Below are positions 48,910 through 58,458 of a DNA stretch of 64,000 nucleotides, piece after piece. The DNA comes from Sutcliffiella deserti (GTDB taxonomy: Bacteria > Bacillota > Bacilli > Bacillales > Bacillaceae_I): NCBI RefSeq assembly GCF_020037475.1, contig NZ_JAIQDB010000009.1:23180-87179 (forward strand), in the 5' to 3' direction. Made by a program: the position numbers and the translations under genes. Numbering within the stretch: position 1 is the stretch's first letter; the number at the start of each line of letters is the position of its first letter. The notes beneath the pieces are model-generated. The model worked only from the letters and a program-made list of their open reading frames with translations, had not been told where the DNA came from and made no database searches.

Positions 48910-50193
48910 CTATTCAACAAATTCAAACTCATATTCCTGTAGACGAACAAGGTCGCCATCTTTGGCACCCCGCTGTCTTAAGGCCTCATCTACACCCATT
49001 CCACGAAGTTGGCGAGCAAAACGTTTAATTGACTCTTCATGGTTGAAGTTGGTCATAACGAATAGCTTTTCAATATCTTCTCCTGAAAGGACAAAGGCAC
49101 CATCTGGATCTCTAGTAACTGTAAAGCCTCTATCTTCTTTTTCATGCTTGTATACGACACGCTGTTCAATTGCTTCTTCCTCATATAATGGGAATTCTGG
49201 CGCATGCTCCAGCTCATCAGCGATAGCGTATAACAGGTCTCGAGTTCCTTTACGAGTTAGTGCAGAAATCGCGAACACTTTTATATCATCGCCGAGTTGC
49301 TCTTTAAACATCGCAAGATTCTCTTCCGAATCAGGCATATCCATTTTATTTGCAACAACAAGCTGCGGACGCTCTGTTAAACGAAGATTATATTCCTTTA
49401 GTTCCTCGTTAATCGTCACATAATCATCGTACGGGTTGCGCCCTTCTAAACCACCCATATCGATTACATGAACGATAACTCTTGTACGCTCAATATGTCG
49501 CAGAAATTGATGACCAAGCCCAACTCCTTGATGAGCACCTTCTATTAACCCAGGAAGATCCGCCATAACAAAGCTACGTCCATCTTCCGTTTCTACCACA
49601 CCCAGATTTGGAACAATGGTTGTAAAGTGGTACTCCGCTATTTTAGGTCTAGCCGCAGATACCACAGAAAGAATGGTGGACTTCCCTACACTAGGAAAAC
49701 CTACTAACCCTACATCCGCTAATACTTTTAATTCTAAAACTACATAGCGCTCTTGACCCGGCTCCCCATTTTCCGAAACCTCTGGAGCTGGATTCCTTGG
49801 TGTAGCGAACCTTGAGTTACCGCGGCCCCCTCTACCACCCTTAGCGACTGCATATTGCTGTCCATGCTGTGTAAGATCTGCAAGAACCTCTTTTGTATCA
49901 TCATCCATCACAACCGTACCTGGTGGCACTTTAACAATCATGCTCTCGGAATTTCTACCATGCTGATTTTTTGACATTCCATGTTCTCCACGAGGGGCTT
50001 TAAAATGACGCTTATAACGGAAGTCCATAAGCGTACGTAATCCTTCTTCTACTTCAAGGATTACATCCGCACCTTTTCCGCCATCTCCACCAGCCGGCCC
50101 GCCATTAGGAACATATTTTTCACGACGGAAAGCTACCATTCCATTTCCACCGTCTCCAGCTTTCACATATATCTTGACCTGATCGACAAACAT
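48910..50193 (-). CDS. obg: Obg GTPase (CgtA)
   Basis: 427 residues from ATG 50193 ([36 protein letters not shown] upstream). Glycine-rich Obg fold (1-158), G domain with [21 protein letters not shown] and ANKMDMP, and the C-terminal OCT domain, present only in some lineages. Essential ribosome-assembly GTPase that also affects sporulation and stress signalling. Lies downstream of spo0B; a hairpin between them suggests extra transcription control. Confidence 0.97.
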   Translation of the reverse strand: MFVDQVKIYVKAGDGGNGMVAFRREKYVPNGGPAGGDGGKGADVILEVEEGLRTLMDFRYKRHFKAPRGEHGMSKNQHGRNSESMIVKVPPGTVVMDDDTKEVLADLTQHGQQYAVAKGGRGGRGNSRFATPRNPAPEVSENGEPGQERYVVLELKVLADVGLVGFPSVGKSTILSVVSAARPKIAEYHFTTIVPNLGVVETEDGRSFVMADLPGLIEGAHQGVGLGHQFLRHIERTRVIVHVIDMGGLEGRNPYDDYVTINEELKEYNLRLTERPQLVVANKMDMPDSEENLAMFKEQLGDDIKVFAISALTRKGTRDLLYAIADELEHAPEFPLYEEEAIEQRVVYKHEKEDRGFTVTRDPDGAFVLSGEDIEKLFVMTNFNHEESIKRFARQLRGMGVDEALRQRGAKDGDLVRLQEYEFEFVE

Positions 50194-50289
50194 TGCTTTC
50201 ACTCCGATCTCTAGATGCAAAATCTACTTAAGAATTGCACCCTGACTCTATTATTAACGCTCTTATCGTAAAGATTGCTGCTAAAAGAA

Positions 50290-50328
50290 AACCCGTAAAT
50301 CAATAATATAAAGTCACGACAACGGGTT
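50290..50328 (-). terminator. hairpin between spo0B and obg
   Basis: AACCCGT (50290-50296) pairs with ACGGGTT (50322-50328), followed by TTCTTTT on the minus strand; the loop is long (25 nt). Confidence 0.5.
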
Positions 50329-50418
50329 AAAGTAACAAACACAGAAGCAACAATCCTTGCAAAACGGCGATTTATTAAAACTTAGGTTGGTTGTACAAAT
50401 TTAACTTTATTCTTAGCA

Positions 50419-50958
50419 TTAATCAGCAGAAAAAATAAATTGAATTTCCCAGCTGTTAGAAGTAACATCGCTACTTGCGAGCACCAACGGAAGATGTTCT
50501 TCTTCTAGAAGTTTAGACACTTTATCTTTCTCTTCTATTATTCCACTTAATTCAAAAAAGAAACGGACTTCCTTGTCCTCAATTTGCATACTTAAAAACA
50601 AATGATTTTCGGCCTTTCTATTTACCATGGTGCTAAATAATGTAAACAAAGAGGAAATCCATTCATATAAATGTTGGTCATATCTGGATAAATCCAGTAA
50701 ACGTTCTCCGATCACTTCATATTCAAAAGAGAATACTCTTGGTTCCCAATGAAAAGTAATAAGAAATTCTGCAAGCAAAGGTGCCTGCAAATTAGTTAAA
50801 TTGGACTCATGATTCGCTTCCAACACAATTTCATCTATCAAATTATTTACCCGGTCCCAGCGCTCCAAAGAAATATTGCCTTTAATCAACTGCAGTCGAT
50901 TTAACCAATCATGCCTTGAATGCCGTAAAACCTCTAACGCGCCTCTTTTTTTCATCAT
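50419..50958 (-). CDS. spo0B: sporulation phosphotransferase Spo0B
   Basis: 179 residues. Spo0B passes phosphate from Spo0F to Spo0A in the sporulation phosphorelay. The helical-hairpin phospho-site is LRHSRHDWLNRLQLIKG, with His16 as the likely acceptor; the degenerate kinase-like C-terminal domain is present. It sits between rpmA and obg as usual. Confidence 0.92.
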   Translation of the reverse strand: MMKKRGALEVLRHSRHDWLNRLQLIKGNISLERWDRVNNLIDEIVLEANHESNLTNLQAPLLAEFLITFHWEPRVFSFEYEVIGERLLDLSRYDQHLYEWISSLFTLFSTMVNRKAENHLFLSMQIEDKEVRFFFELSGIIEEKDKVSKLLEEEHLPLVLASSDVTSNSWEIQFIFSAD

Positions 50959-51132
50959 TTTTGAACTCCTAATAAAAATTCCATTTCCTTCTTATATGTA
51001 TAAGATTATAACATATTTTCCCTTTGAGGGTCAGACCCCGACAGGAATTTATCAAAAGATGTCGAATATTATATAGTTTGGCCATTGTTGTAAATGATGA
51101 GTGAGGGATGGGTATGTTCATTAAAGCTAATA

Positions 51133-51168
51133 AAAAAACTCTAACCTAAAGGCAGGCTAGAGTTTTTT
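51133..51168 (-). terminator. terminator after rpmA
   Basis: AAAAAACTCTA (51133-51143) pairs with TAGAGTTTTTT (51158-51168) seven bases past the rpmA stop. Confidence 0.85.
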
Positions 51169-51174
51169 CTGATA

Positions 51175-51465
51175 TTATGCTTCTTGAGCAACAGGATATA
51201 CGCTAACTTGTTTGCGGTCACGGCCTAAACGCTCGAAACGAACGATTCCCTCAACCTTCGCGAATAACGTATCGTCTCCTCCACGTCCAACGTTTGCTCC
51301 AGGGTAAATTTTAGTACCGCGTTGACGGTATAAAATTGAACCACCAGAAACTAGTTGACCGTCTGCACGCTTAGCGCCTAGACGCTTTGATTGTGAGTCA
51401 CGACCGTTTTTAGTACTACCTACTCCCTTTTTGGAAGCAAAGAACTGAAGATCTAATCTTAACAT
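51175..51465 (-). CDS. rpmA: ribosomal protein bL27, with Prp-cleaved N-terminal extension
   Basis: 96 residues. It starts [17 protein letters not shown]: the LQFF-A sequence is the Firmicute pre-L27 site cut by Prp to expose the functional N-terminus at the peptidyl-transferase centre. The body ([19 protein letters not shown]...[16 protein letters not shown]) is typical. The cleaving protease is coded 14 bp upstream. Confidence 0.98.
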   Translation of the reverse strand: MLRLDLQFFASKKGVGSTKNGRDSQSKRLGAKRADGQLVSGGSILYRQRGTKIYPGANVGRGGDDTLFAKVEGIVRFERLGRDRKQVSVYPVAQEA

Positions 51466-51479
51466 TTGTATTCCACCTC

Positions 51480-51806
51480 CTACTTAGAAATGGTTATATA
51501 ATTTCCATAATCACGTTCAATCGTCTCTAAAGATACGACCATACCTTCCAGCAACAATTGGATTTTTTCTTTTGTTGATTCCTCCAGATCTGAGGGAATC
51601 GAACAGCGAAGAAAACCATCTTCCCCCTGCTCAATATCAGGTGTAACAGATAAAAGCGCTATAATGGCATTTACTGTACCAAATGATACAGCTGAAACAC
51701 CAGCACACACGATATCTGCGCCCTTCTTGGCAAAGTTAGCATGTCCGGAAATGGCAAACGATTCGATTAACTGTTGATCGTTTCGTTTTAAAGTAACTTT
51801 AATCAT
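51480..51806 (-). CDS. prp: ribosomal-processing cysteine protease Prp
   Basis: 108 residues. Prp removes the N-terminal extension of bL27. Catalytic pair His22 ([10 protein letters not shown]) and Cys34 (DIVCAGVSA) at the same numbers as in Staphylococcus aureus Prp. Sits between rplU and rpmA, as is general for species with extended L27. Confidence 0.96.
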   Translation of the reverse strand: MIKVTLKRNDQQLIESFAISGHANFAKKGADIVCAGVSAVSFGTVNAIIALLSVTPDIEQGEDGFLRCSIPSDLEESTKEKIQLLLEGMVVSLETIERDYGNYITISK

Positions 51807-51818
51807 CCAATCACCTTA

Positions 51819-52127
51819 TTATGCGTTGATTGCATCAACAGTAACTTTAGTGTAAGGTTGACGATGACCTTGTTTTTTACGGTAGTTTTTCTTAGCTTTG
51901 TATTTGAATACAGTAAGCTTTTTCGCACGGCCTTGTTTTTCAACTTTCGCCGTAACAGAAGCACCTTCTACTAGTGGGCTACCAACTTTAACGTCGTCGC
52001 CACCAACGAAAAGAACTTTGTCAAATGTAACAGTGTCACCTTCAACAGCATCTAACTTTTCGATGTAGATTACTTGACCAGCTTCTACCTTAATTTGTTT
52101 TCCACCTGTTTCAATAATTGCGTACAT
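51819..52127 (-). CDS. rplU: ribosomal protein bL21
   Basis: 102 residues from ATG 52127 ([25 protein letters not shown] upstream); six extra upstream codons are not used. [17 protein letters not shown] near the C-terminus is the L21 signature. First gene of rplU-prp-rpmA under the L21 leader. Confidence 0.98.
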   Translation of the reverse strand: MYAIIETGGKQIKVEAGQVIYIEKLDAVEGDTVTFDKVLFVGGDDVKVGSPLVEGASVTAKVEKQGRAKKLTVFKYKAKKNYRKKQGHRQPYTKVTVDAINA

Positions 52128-52245
52128 ACTCTTGCACCTCCTCAATAGACTCAGACTCGCCAGTGTCAGGTATATGTAACGAAAACGCCCATATTTGATA
52201 GGAACCTGGACTGTGCGGTTGTAGCACGGGTGCTACAAACTAACA
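52128..52245 (-). promoter_or_regulatory. L21 leader RNA (5' autoregulatory leader of rplU)
   Basis: A structured 5' UTR of about 118 nt, containing a GTAGCACCCGTGCTAC hairpin and the CCGCACAGTCCAGG block that I recall as conserved in Bacillus L21 leaders. Such leaders likely bind L21 to control the operon. Confidence 0.75.
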
Positions 52246-52251
52246 AAGAAC

Positions 52252-52281
52252 ATCTTAGCATAGTTGAAAGCCTTCTGTCAA
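52252..52281 (-). promoter_or_regulatory. sigma-A promoter of rplU operon
   Basis: Minus strand: -35 TTGACA (52276-52281), 18-bp spacer, -10 TAAGAT (52252-52257). It overlaps the 3' end of the RNase gene. Confidence 0.7.
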
Positions 52282-53735
52282 TAAGGTTCTCGCGTTTTTA
52301 ACTTTGCTTCTGCTTCTAATTTCGAACCAGCAAAGAGGATCGAATACCCTGGCTTTCCAGTTGCTTGGACAAAAAAGAGTTCGACCCCAGACCTCTCCGA
52401 TAAATCAGGCAGGAACATTACCCTCTCCCTCACATCCGCTGTTATCTCCACTACAACTGCCTCAATGTCCGAACGTTTGAATTCAAGAAGTTCTCTTTCC
52501 AGCCTATAGGCAATTGTTTCACTAGAAAAGACCGTTCCCTTCCCAAGGCAATGATCACAATTTTGTAAAAGAAATCTAGTTAAAGGTTCGCGAATTTTCT
52601 TTCGAGTCAACTGAAGCAAATGAAGCTCTGTAAAGCCAAGCACACGGACCACCGAACGATCCTTTTTCACTTCCGCTTTTACCTCTTTTAAAACCTGTTC
52701 TTGTTCTTCCGTACTCTCCATATCAATAAAGTCTACAATGATGATTCCACCGATTTCACGCAGCCTAAGCTGTCTGGCAACTTCCTTTGCCGCTTCCATA
52801 TTCGTTTTCAGCACCGTTTCACGAAAACCAGTTTTCCCTACAAACTTTCCAGTATTAACATCGATAACTGTCATCGCTTCTGTATGTTCAATAATGATAT
52901 ATCCTCCACTTTGGAGCCATACAATTCGCTTTAACGCCTTTTCTAACTCCTGTTCAATGCCTCTTCTTGCAAATATGCCTTCTTTTCCATCGTAAAAACG
53001 AACTGGATATTCCTGTTTCTTCAGAATCTGGTAGGTCGATGCATCATCAACTTCCATCAACTTTATCTCTGCTTTTGGAATTTCCCTAAGCAACCTTGAC
53101 AAGAAATGATCCTCCTGATGAAGTAGTGCGGGAGCTGTAAGGGCAGCGTTTTTTTCTTGAACCTCCAAATATTGACGTTGAAGTTCCATTAACTCTTCTT
53201 CCACCACTTTTACCTGTACATGTTCACTTGCTGTTCTTAAAATGACTCCCTCTTCCTCTGTACACCAGCTATAAAGGTGATCACGCCATAGAGTTCGTTT
53301 TTCTTCTGACATCTTTTTGGAAATAGCTTTAAACTTCCCAAAAGGCTGATAAACAATATGTAGACCGGGAAATTCAATAAGACCGGTTAACTTCGGTCCT
53401 TTTGCACCTTCCCCCTCTTTTACCACTTGAACAAGGATCGCTTCTCCTTGATGAACAAAATGGCTAATACCCTGTTTTTCTTTCTCTTTTTTAGACAAAG
53501 GAGATTGCTGGTACGAACACAAATAGTCGCGGTGAAGATAGCCTGGTTGCTTTTGACCGAAATCTACAAATGCAGCTTGCATCCCAGGTAGCACCTTCAC
53601 TACACGACCTTTATAAATATTTCCTTCTATATGGTGAGTAGTTGGCCGTTCAATCAACAGCTCCACTACTTTATCGTTTTCTTTCACTGCAACTCGTTTT
53701 TCTGTTGCCCGCATGTTCATAATAAACTCTGTCAA
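52278..53735 (-). CDS. rng: Rne/Rng-family ribonuclease (RNase E/G)
   Basis: 485 residues. A 5'-end-sensing endoribonuclease for mRNA decay and rRNA processing. S1 domain about 25-125 (GNIYKGRVVKVLPGMQAAFVDFG), catalytic motif with TVIDVNTGKFVG and GGIIIVDFIDM, and the zinc-link cysteines NCDHCLGKG. I place the start at TTG 53735 with GAGG nine bases ahead; this gives a family-like N-terminus and avoids overlap with spoIVFB. B. subtilis lacks this enzyme and uses RNase Y/J; many other Bacillaceae keep it here. Confidence 0.9.
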   Translation of the reverse strand: MTEFIMNMRATEKRVAVKENDKVVELLIERPTTHHIEGNIYKGRVVKVLPGMQAAFVDFGQKQPGYLHRDYLCSYQQSPLSKKEKEKQGISHFVHQGEAILVQVVKEGEGAKGPKLTGLIEFPGLHIVYQPFGKFKAISKKMSEEKRTLWRDHLYSWCTEEEGVILRTASEHVQVKVVEEELMELQRQYLEVQEKNAALTAPALLHQEDHFLSRLLREIPKAEIKLMEVDDASTYQILKKQEYPVRFYDGKEGIFARRGIEQELEKALKRIVWLQSGGYIIIEHTEAMTVIDVNTGKFVGKTGFRETVLKTNMEAAKEVARQLRLREIGGIIIVDFIDMESTEEQEQVLKEVKAEVKKDRSVVRVLGFTELHLLQLTRKKIREPLTRFLLQNCDHCLGKGTVFSSETIAYRLERELLEFKRSDIEAVVVEITADVRERVMFLPDLSERSGVELFFVQATGKPGYSILFAGSKLEAEAKLKTREPY

Positions 53736-53760
53736 TTGGAGTAGCCTCGACTTTCCATTT

Positions 53761-54630
53761 TTAGTATGAATACAGGATATCTCCAATATCAATTGTCGTC
53801 AACTTCTCCTTAAAATAAGCATGCAATAATTCATTTTCATCTAAAGGAGATTGCTTTTTATCCCCTTTCATGATGATAATATTATGCTTACTATCCCGCT
53901 TGAATCGTTGCAAGACATGATGTATCTTTTCCTTTTCATCTACAACTATGGGCGTAATATTCGAAAAAGAAGAGGATTTGCCATAATACCTTTCCAATAA
54001 AAAGCGCATGAACACAAAATGCCGCTGCTTCCATTCTGTATAAAGAGAGTAAAATAGGAAGATAGAGATAATCCACATATTCAAATGGAGAGGATCGATC
54101 CACAAATAAACGAGAAAAAATAAAGACAAAAAGAAAAAAGAGCACTGTAACATACGCTCATGCGATGTAGCATAAGGAGTAAATTTACTAAACAAGATAC
54201 TCATCAGCCTTCCGCCATCCAATGGCCAGATAGGAAGCAGGTTCACAAGGAAAATCATCAGGTTGAAAGTGAAAAAAAGCTCCCACGTAGCCAGGGAAAA
54301 GACGGACATTTTATAAAGAAGAAAGCCAGCACCTGTAAGCCACACATGCTGCAAGGGACCAGCAAGCGTCACCACCAATTCTTCTTTTAGCGGACGATTT
54401 CCATGCTCCTCCATTTCAGCAACCCCTCCAAAAGGAAGAATCAGTATCTGTTTAATCCGCCACGAATAGAAAGTAGCTGCTATACTATGCCCCAGTTCAT
54501 GGACAAGTACAATGACAAAAAGGATTAAAAGCTCCCAAAAGTCAGCGGTTAAAATGGCAAGTCCAATCATAATCCAGAAGATTGGGTGTATATGGATTTT
54601 TTGAAGTAGCCTAAACCACTTATTATTCAA
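53761..54630 (-). CDS. spoIVFB: site-2 intramembrane protease SpoIVFB
   Basis: 289 residues with about six membrane segments and a C-terminal CBS-like domain. Zinc site H44-E45-x2-H48 (LVHELGHSIAA) and D138 (WPLDGGRLMS). It cuts pro-sigma-K in the mother cell during engulfment-stage sporulation. Overlaps spoIVFA by eight bases, so translation is coupled. BofC of the same pathway is at 38 kb. Confidence 0.95.
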   Translation of the reverse strand: MNNKWFRLLQKIHIHPIFWIMIGLAILTADFWELLILFVIVLVHELGHSIAATFYSWRIKQILILPFGGVAEMEEHGNRPLKEELVVTLAGPLQHVWLTGAGFLLYKMSVFSLATWELFFTFNLMIFLVNLLPIWPLDGGRLMSILFSKFTPYATSHERMLQCSFFFLSLFFLVYLWIDPLHLNMWIISIFLFYSLYTEWKQRHFVFMRFLLERYYGKSSSFSNITPIVVDEKEKIHHVLQRFKRDSKHNIIIMKGDKKQSPLDENELLHAYFKEKLTTIDIGDILYSY

Positions 54631-55396
54631 ATGAGATCACCTGCATAGGGTCAATAAATTCATTTCCCTTTTTAATGGCAAAATAGAACAATCCTTTGGA
54701 GCCATCTTCAAGTGTCGTTGTTCTGCCTATTTCTTTCCCTGTCGCGATGAAGTCATACAGTTTAACGTCTACCTCCCCAAGCTGTCCGTACCATGTTTCC
54801 GTTTCATCTGCATGTTGAATGATCACCGTTTTTCCAGTCTCCGGCTTATTGCCAACAAACATCACCCACCCTTCGTTCATCGCTTCTACCTTAGAGTGTG
54901 CCAACGTTTCGACCATCACACCTTGCCCGTTGCTTTCAAAGCTCTCAAACACCACACCTGAAGCCGGCATAGCATACTCTGCATTCATACGCTCCTGCTC
55001 CTTATCATCCGGTAAAGGAAGCAGTGCCAATGACTTACCGAACTGATCTTCATACCAAGTAGAAAATGCCGCAAATTGAAAACTTTGCCCCATTGTATTG
55101 GAAACGAACTCCCTCGGCTTCTCTAATGCTGCTGATTGACTTTGAAACATAATTCCAACTACCAGCACCAAAATAGCAGAGGCCAAAATTTTAAACAAGA
55201 ACAACTCTTTATTAAATAAAGGGTGCTCTTTGTTCCCGTCAGGTCCACTCTCATAAGATGAGTAGCCAGAGTTTCCGTACTTTTCCTCATCTTTCATCAC
55301 ATATGAGGACACTTGTTTATGTTTCGTCAGCTGCGTTTGTCTAGCCCGCTTGCGCTTTGCCGCTCTTCTTCTAATTTCATCCAACCGATCGTTCAT
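54623..55396 (-). CDS. spoIVFA: SpoIVFA, inhibitor/anchor of SpoIVFB
   Basis: 257 residues: basic cytoplasmic N-terminus (RRRAAKRKRARQ), one membrane segment (about 67-84), then a degenerate M23/LytM-like domain (about 175-255: GWVMFVGNKPETGKTVIIQHADETETWYGQLG). The zinc residues of active M23 enzymes are not intact, as expected. SpoIVB cleaves it to release SpoIVFB. Upstream one would expect minD, which instead appears at the far end of the window. Confidence 0.93.
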   Translation of the reverse strand: MNDRLDEIRRRAAKRKRARQTQLTKHKQVSSYVMKDEEKYGNSGYSSYESGPDGNKEHPLFNKELFLFKILASAILVLVVGIMFQSQSAALEKPREFVSNTMGQSFQFAAFSTWYEDQFGKSLALLPLPDDKEQERMNAEYAMPASGVVFESFESNGQGVMVETLAHSKVEAMNEGWVMFVGNKPETGKTVIIQHADETETWYGQLGEVDVKLYDFIATGKEIGRTTTLEDGSKGLFYFAIKKGNEFIDPMQVISFE

Positions 55397-55530
55397 ACAA
55401 ACACCCTTCCCCCTAACATGTTTGTACCATTTTATGACTTGTCCTTTAAGGTTATGACGATCAGTCCATGAATGAGCAAATTTAATAGAGGATTATGAAC
55501 GTTAAAGAAATAAAAATTACCTTAATATCA

Positions 55531-55560
55531 AAAAAACACTTACCTTGTTACGGATAAGTG
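55531..55560 (-). terminator. terminator after the DUF4260 gene
   Basis: CACTTA (55538-55543) pairs with TAAGTG (55555-55560), extended by CC/GG; TTTTTTT follows on the minus strand. Confidence 0.75.
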
Positions 55561-55593
55561 GCCATAAATATAAGAGGATTTTAATGAGGGTGT

Positions 55594-55941
55594 CTATACT
55601 TTTTGTAGATGAGTATCTTTGAAATTAGTCTGATACTTTAATCCGTAACCTAAAGTTCGATCCATACCAATATGTGCTACCCAAGTGATACTTAATGCCA
55701 GCAGTAAATTGTATTCGATAATCATACTAAAAATGATTAAAAGTATTGGTAGTATATATGAGTGAAAAATATTATAAATGCTTGATCCAACTTTATTATT
55801 AACTACATAGCCAAGCATTGACAGATCTGGTACGAATAAAAATAGGAAAAACACCCACCAACTTACTCCTACTTGATTATAGAAGTAAAGTGAAGCAATA
55901 AACACAACCAACCCTTCAATATGTAATAACTGTTTGTTCAA
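55594..55941 (-). CDS. DUF4260 small membrane protein
   Basis: 115 residues from TTG 55941 with AGGAGG upstream. Three to four membrane segments; PDLSMLGYVVNNKVGSSIYNIFHSY and WVAHIGMDRTLGYGLKYQTNFKDTHL are the DUF4260 signatures. Function unknown. First gene of the accessory segment beyond spoIVFA, with its own terminator. Confidence 0.8.
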   Translation of the reverse strand: MNKQLLHIEGLVVFIASLYFYNQVGVSWWVFFLFLFVPDLSMLGYVVNNKVGSSIYNIFHSYILPILLIIFSMIIEYNLLLALSITWVAHIGMDRTLGYGLKYQTNFKDTHLQKV

Positions 55942-56419
55942 TATTTAGTCCTCCTACCTTTTTTACATCTTTGTCATTTCTCCATGTGTGGTATTTTTAA
56001 CTATCTTTTTTCTATTTTGCGTAATCGGATATTTTTTGAGTTTAACATTATGCGCTTCCTCCCTTTTACATCTAATATTTTATACGGTGTTAGTTTAGAA
56101 AAGTTACCTTTAGTAAACTGATCACAGTGTTAATACACGGCTACACAAATTCACCTACATTCGATAGGATGGACCCAGCGATTGCTGCACCTTTTACGAT
56201 AATCAAAAGCTATTCACATAGCATTCAACTAAACGCCGCAAAACCTTAGAGTTTTTTCAATCGTGGTTGAAGTGATTAACAAGACAAGGCGGATTACAAA
56301 TCCAACCAATAACATTCTATTTCTAAAGTCTTATAAACTATAAGTTTATTTAAATTGTTTTGCGAGAAGAGCGCCCTAATTATTTCTGGAGAGAACTACA
56401 ATTATATAAGCAGGTTTTG
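55942..56419. other. gene-free stretch
   Basis: About 480 bp, AT-rich, with stops in all frames. A minus-strand piece near 56150-56215 reads LIIVKGAAIAGSILSNVGEF before a stop, which might be the relic of a small membrane peptide, but it has no start. No repeat family seen. Confidence 0.35.
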
Positions 56420-56677
56420 TTAAGTTGAATTATGTTTTTTTCTTGTTTTTGAAATAAGACCAGCAATTACAAAAAAGCCAAGTCCTATAATCTTCATAAT
56501 TATATGTCCTGTATTACCCTTGCCATAATAGGTTAATGATAATAAAAAAGCGCCAAATAAAATCAAAAGTACAGCAAAAAACCATCTCAAACAATAAAAA
56601 CCTCCCAAATTATCCGTGAAGTAACTTGCAATAAAATTAAACTTACTTTTATTATTTTCAGAGAGCCACTTGCCCAC
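56420..56677 (-). CDS. hypothetical two-TM protein
   Basis: 85 residues with two membrane segments (about 28-50 and 60-78) and a basic tail (SKTRKKHNST). The GTG start has only a weak AGGT site seven bases upstream, so the start is uncertain. I do not recognise the family. Isolated in the accessory region. Confidence 0.45.
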   Translation of the reverse strand: MGKWLSENNKSKFNFIASYFTDNLGGFYCLRWFFAVLLILFGAFLLSLTYYGKGNTGHIIMKIIGLGFFVIAGLISKTRKKHNST

Positions 56678-56745
56678 TCTATACCTGATAACTGATAATC
56701 AAGTTCCCTAAATTCATCCAAAGCTATTTTCCTTTTTGAAAATTA

Positions 56746-56932
56746 GGCTCTGTTAAAGTTGTATGTTGATAAAGCTATTGCTATTCTAGCGATAATTGGA
56801 GCAAAAGGCGGAGACTCCAACGGGAAATAGTGGTAGGCTGGAGACCCCGCAGGCGCAGCCGAGGAGGCTATATCACCGCCCCGTGGAACGCGTAGCCTTT
56901 TGTAGAAATCAACAGCGGCATTTAACACAGCC
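56746..56932. mobile_element. 187-bp miniature element, same family as 36000-36181
   Basis: Ends GGCTCTGTTAAA and TTTAACACAGCC are inverted; the interior is the GC-rich hairpin in the opposite orientation to the copy upstream of queA. Flanks GAAAATTA and AAAACTTA agree at six of eight positions, which fits an older, eroded 8-bp target duplication. Confidence 0.75.
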
Positions 56933-56999
56933 AAAACTTAAAATAGAAATTATTACTATGTTCAACTTAAGCGCCAATGTCTTAGCTCTACGGTTTTAT

Positions 57000-57545
57000 T
57001 TACTTGCCTATAATCTCCATTTCATTTAATGGCCAATACACCATATTAGTTGTTCCCACTATGTTATCAATGGGAATTGCACCTATATGTCTACTGTCCT
57101 CACTATATCTCCTATTGTCTCCCAAGACGAATATATGTCCCTCTGGAACAGTTTCACTCTTTACAGGAGTATCGAATAATGTAAATGATTCAGTTAAGGG
57201 CGCATCTATTAGAGTAGCTTTATGATTATCAAGGTAGGGTTCATCGTATGATATACCATTTATATATAAAGTATCATTCTTATATTCAATATGGTCACCA
57301 GGTAACCCGATTACTCTCTTTATATAGTCCTTCTTATCAGGAGCATGAAACACAACAATATCAAATCTTTGCGGCTCGCCAATTTTCACGACTATCATTC
57401 GTTCTTTATCTTGAAGAGTCGAATTCATTGACGCCCCATCAACAATGATAGGTGAAAGTAAAAATGTTCTTACAATAAACGCTAATACAATAGCTATTAA
57501 GAAAGCCTTCCCCCATCCCCATATTTCCTCTTGTTTAATGATCAT
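57000..57545 (-). CDS. type I signal peptidase (SipS/T/V-like)
   Basis: 181 residues from ATG 57545, where GAGAGGA is well placed. N-terminal membrane segment about 13-30; catalytic serine Ser39 (DGASMNSTL) and lysine Lys76 (DYIKRVIGLPGD), then VLGDNRRYSEDSRHIG. It would cut signal peptides of secreted proteins. It stands alone and is not the usual chromosomal sip locus. Near the pseudopilin genes, but those need a prepilin peptidase rather than this type. Confidence 0.9.
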   Translation of the reverse strand: MIIKQEEIWGWGKAFLIAIVLAFIVRTFLLSPIIVDGASMNSTLQDKERMIVVKIGEPQRFDIVVFHAPDKKDYIKRVIGLPGDHIEYKNDTLYINGISYDEPYLDNHKATLIDAPLTESFTLFDTPVKSETVPEGHIFVLGDNRRYSEDSRHIGAIPIDNIVGTTNMVYWPLNEMEIIGK

Positions 57546-57671
57546 TTCTTTCATCCTCTCTAAAAGTGAAAGTGACAATACCTATCTTCAAATTGCCCAA
57601 TTCTTCAGTAAGTTGCTGCTATCTTGTACAGAAACTGCGCAATAGTGAAGGGTATAAAAAGTGTTAGGGTA

Positions 57672-58196
57672 TTAAACTGTGTTTGCAATGAACTCTAGCT
57701 CGGCTACAACTTCATCGAGCGGCTTTCTGGTATCAATCTCTGCAGTAGCCCCAGCACGTAGTAGAGGTTCGACAGTGGAGACATATTGCCTTATTTGTTC
57801 GCGTTCGCTGTCAGTCTTACCATAGGTGTTTGTCTCACGGGAGGAAACACGTTCAAGGATAACGTCAAGTGGCGCACTAAGCAACACGACTGCATCGAAC
57901 CGAGGATAGAACTTCCCCTGATTTGAAACGCACCCCGAGACAAATAAAGCACCTTCAGCATGTTCAGTAAGGAGCTTGTCTATCCGATTCTCATTCCACA
58001 CCCACTCTGAACCATCCCCATTTGGGAGTTCCAATTCCTCATTCCAACCGCCGTAGTCTGTATCCACCACCCTATAACCTCTGCGCGCAAGTTTCATCAG
58101 AGCTGTTGATTTACCTGTACCCGACATCCCCGTTACCAGAACGATTACCTTCTTTGTGTGCTCTTCTATTAATTGTAAGCCTGGAGTGTTTCTCAT
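57672..58196 (-). CDS. P-loop (shikimate-kinase-like) ATPase
   Basis: 174 residues from ATG 58196, with AAAGGAG upstream. Walker A GMSGTGKST at 23-31, followed by RRGYRVVDTDYGG; a kinase-like lid (SSRETNTYGKTDSEREQI) and C-terminal EIDTRKPLDEVVAEL. Looks like a small nucleotide/metabolite kinase; the substrate is unknown. Its DNA is visibly richer in G+C than its neighbours, which suggests transfer. Confidence 0.75.
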   Translation of the reverse strand: MRNTPGLQLIEEHTKKVIVLVTGMSGTGKSTALMKLARRGYRVVDTDYGGWNEELELPNGDGSEWVWNENRIDKLLTEHAEGALFVSGCVSNQGKFYPRFDAVVLLSAPLDVILERVSSRETNTYGKTDSEREQIRQYVSTVEPLLRAGATAEIDTRKPLDEVVAELEFIANTV

Positions 58197-58458
58197 TCTT
58201 TTACTCCTTTTAGTCATATCATTCAAATCAGTTAAAATAATTCTAATAATTTATTTAGTTCTCATAGTTTACTAAAGAAATTTCCCTAAAAGAAAAGCGC
58301 CCACTCTGACTTACTCATAATATAGTGATTACATAGTTCACTTTTTAAAGTCAATTGACTCAGGTAACTAAATCCACATTCAAGAAAATTACTTATATAT
58401 AACTTAAAAATTCAAGAAAGGGTATCTAATATCCTTTTTCCTAAAAATATTGCCCTCT

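Noticed and set aside
57000..57545. Signal peptidase as the processing enzyme of the pseudopilins
   Set aside because: It is a type I Ser/Lys peptidase; prepilins need an aspartyl PilD/ComC peptidase, which is not in the window.
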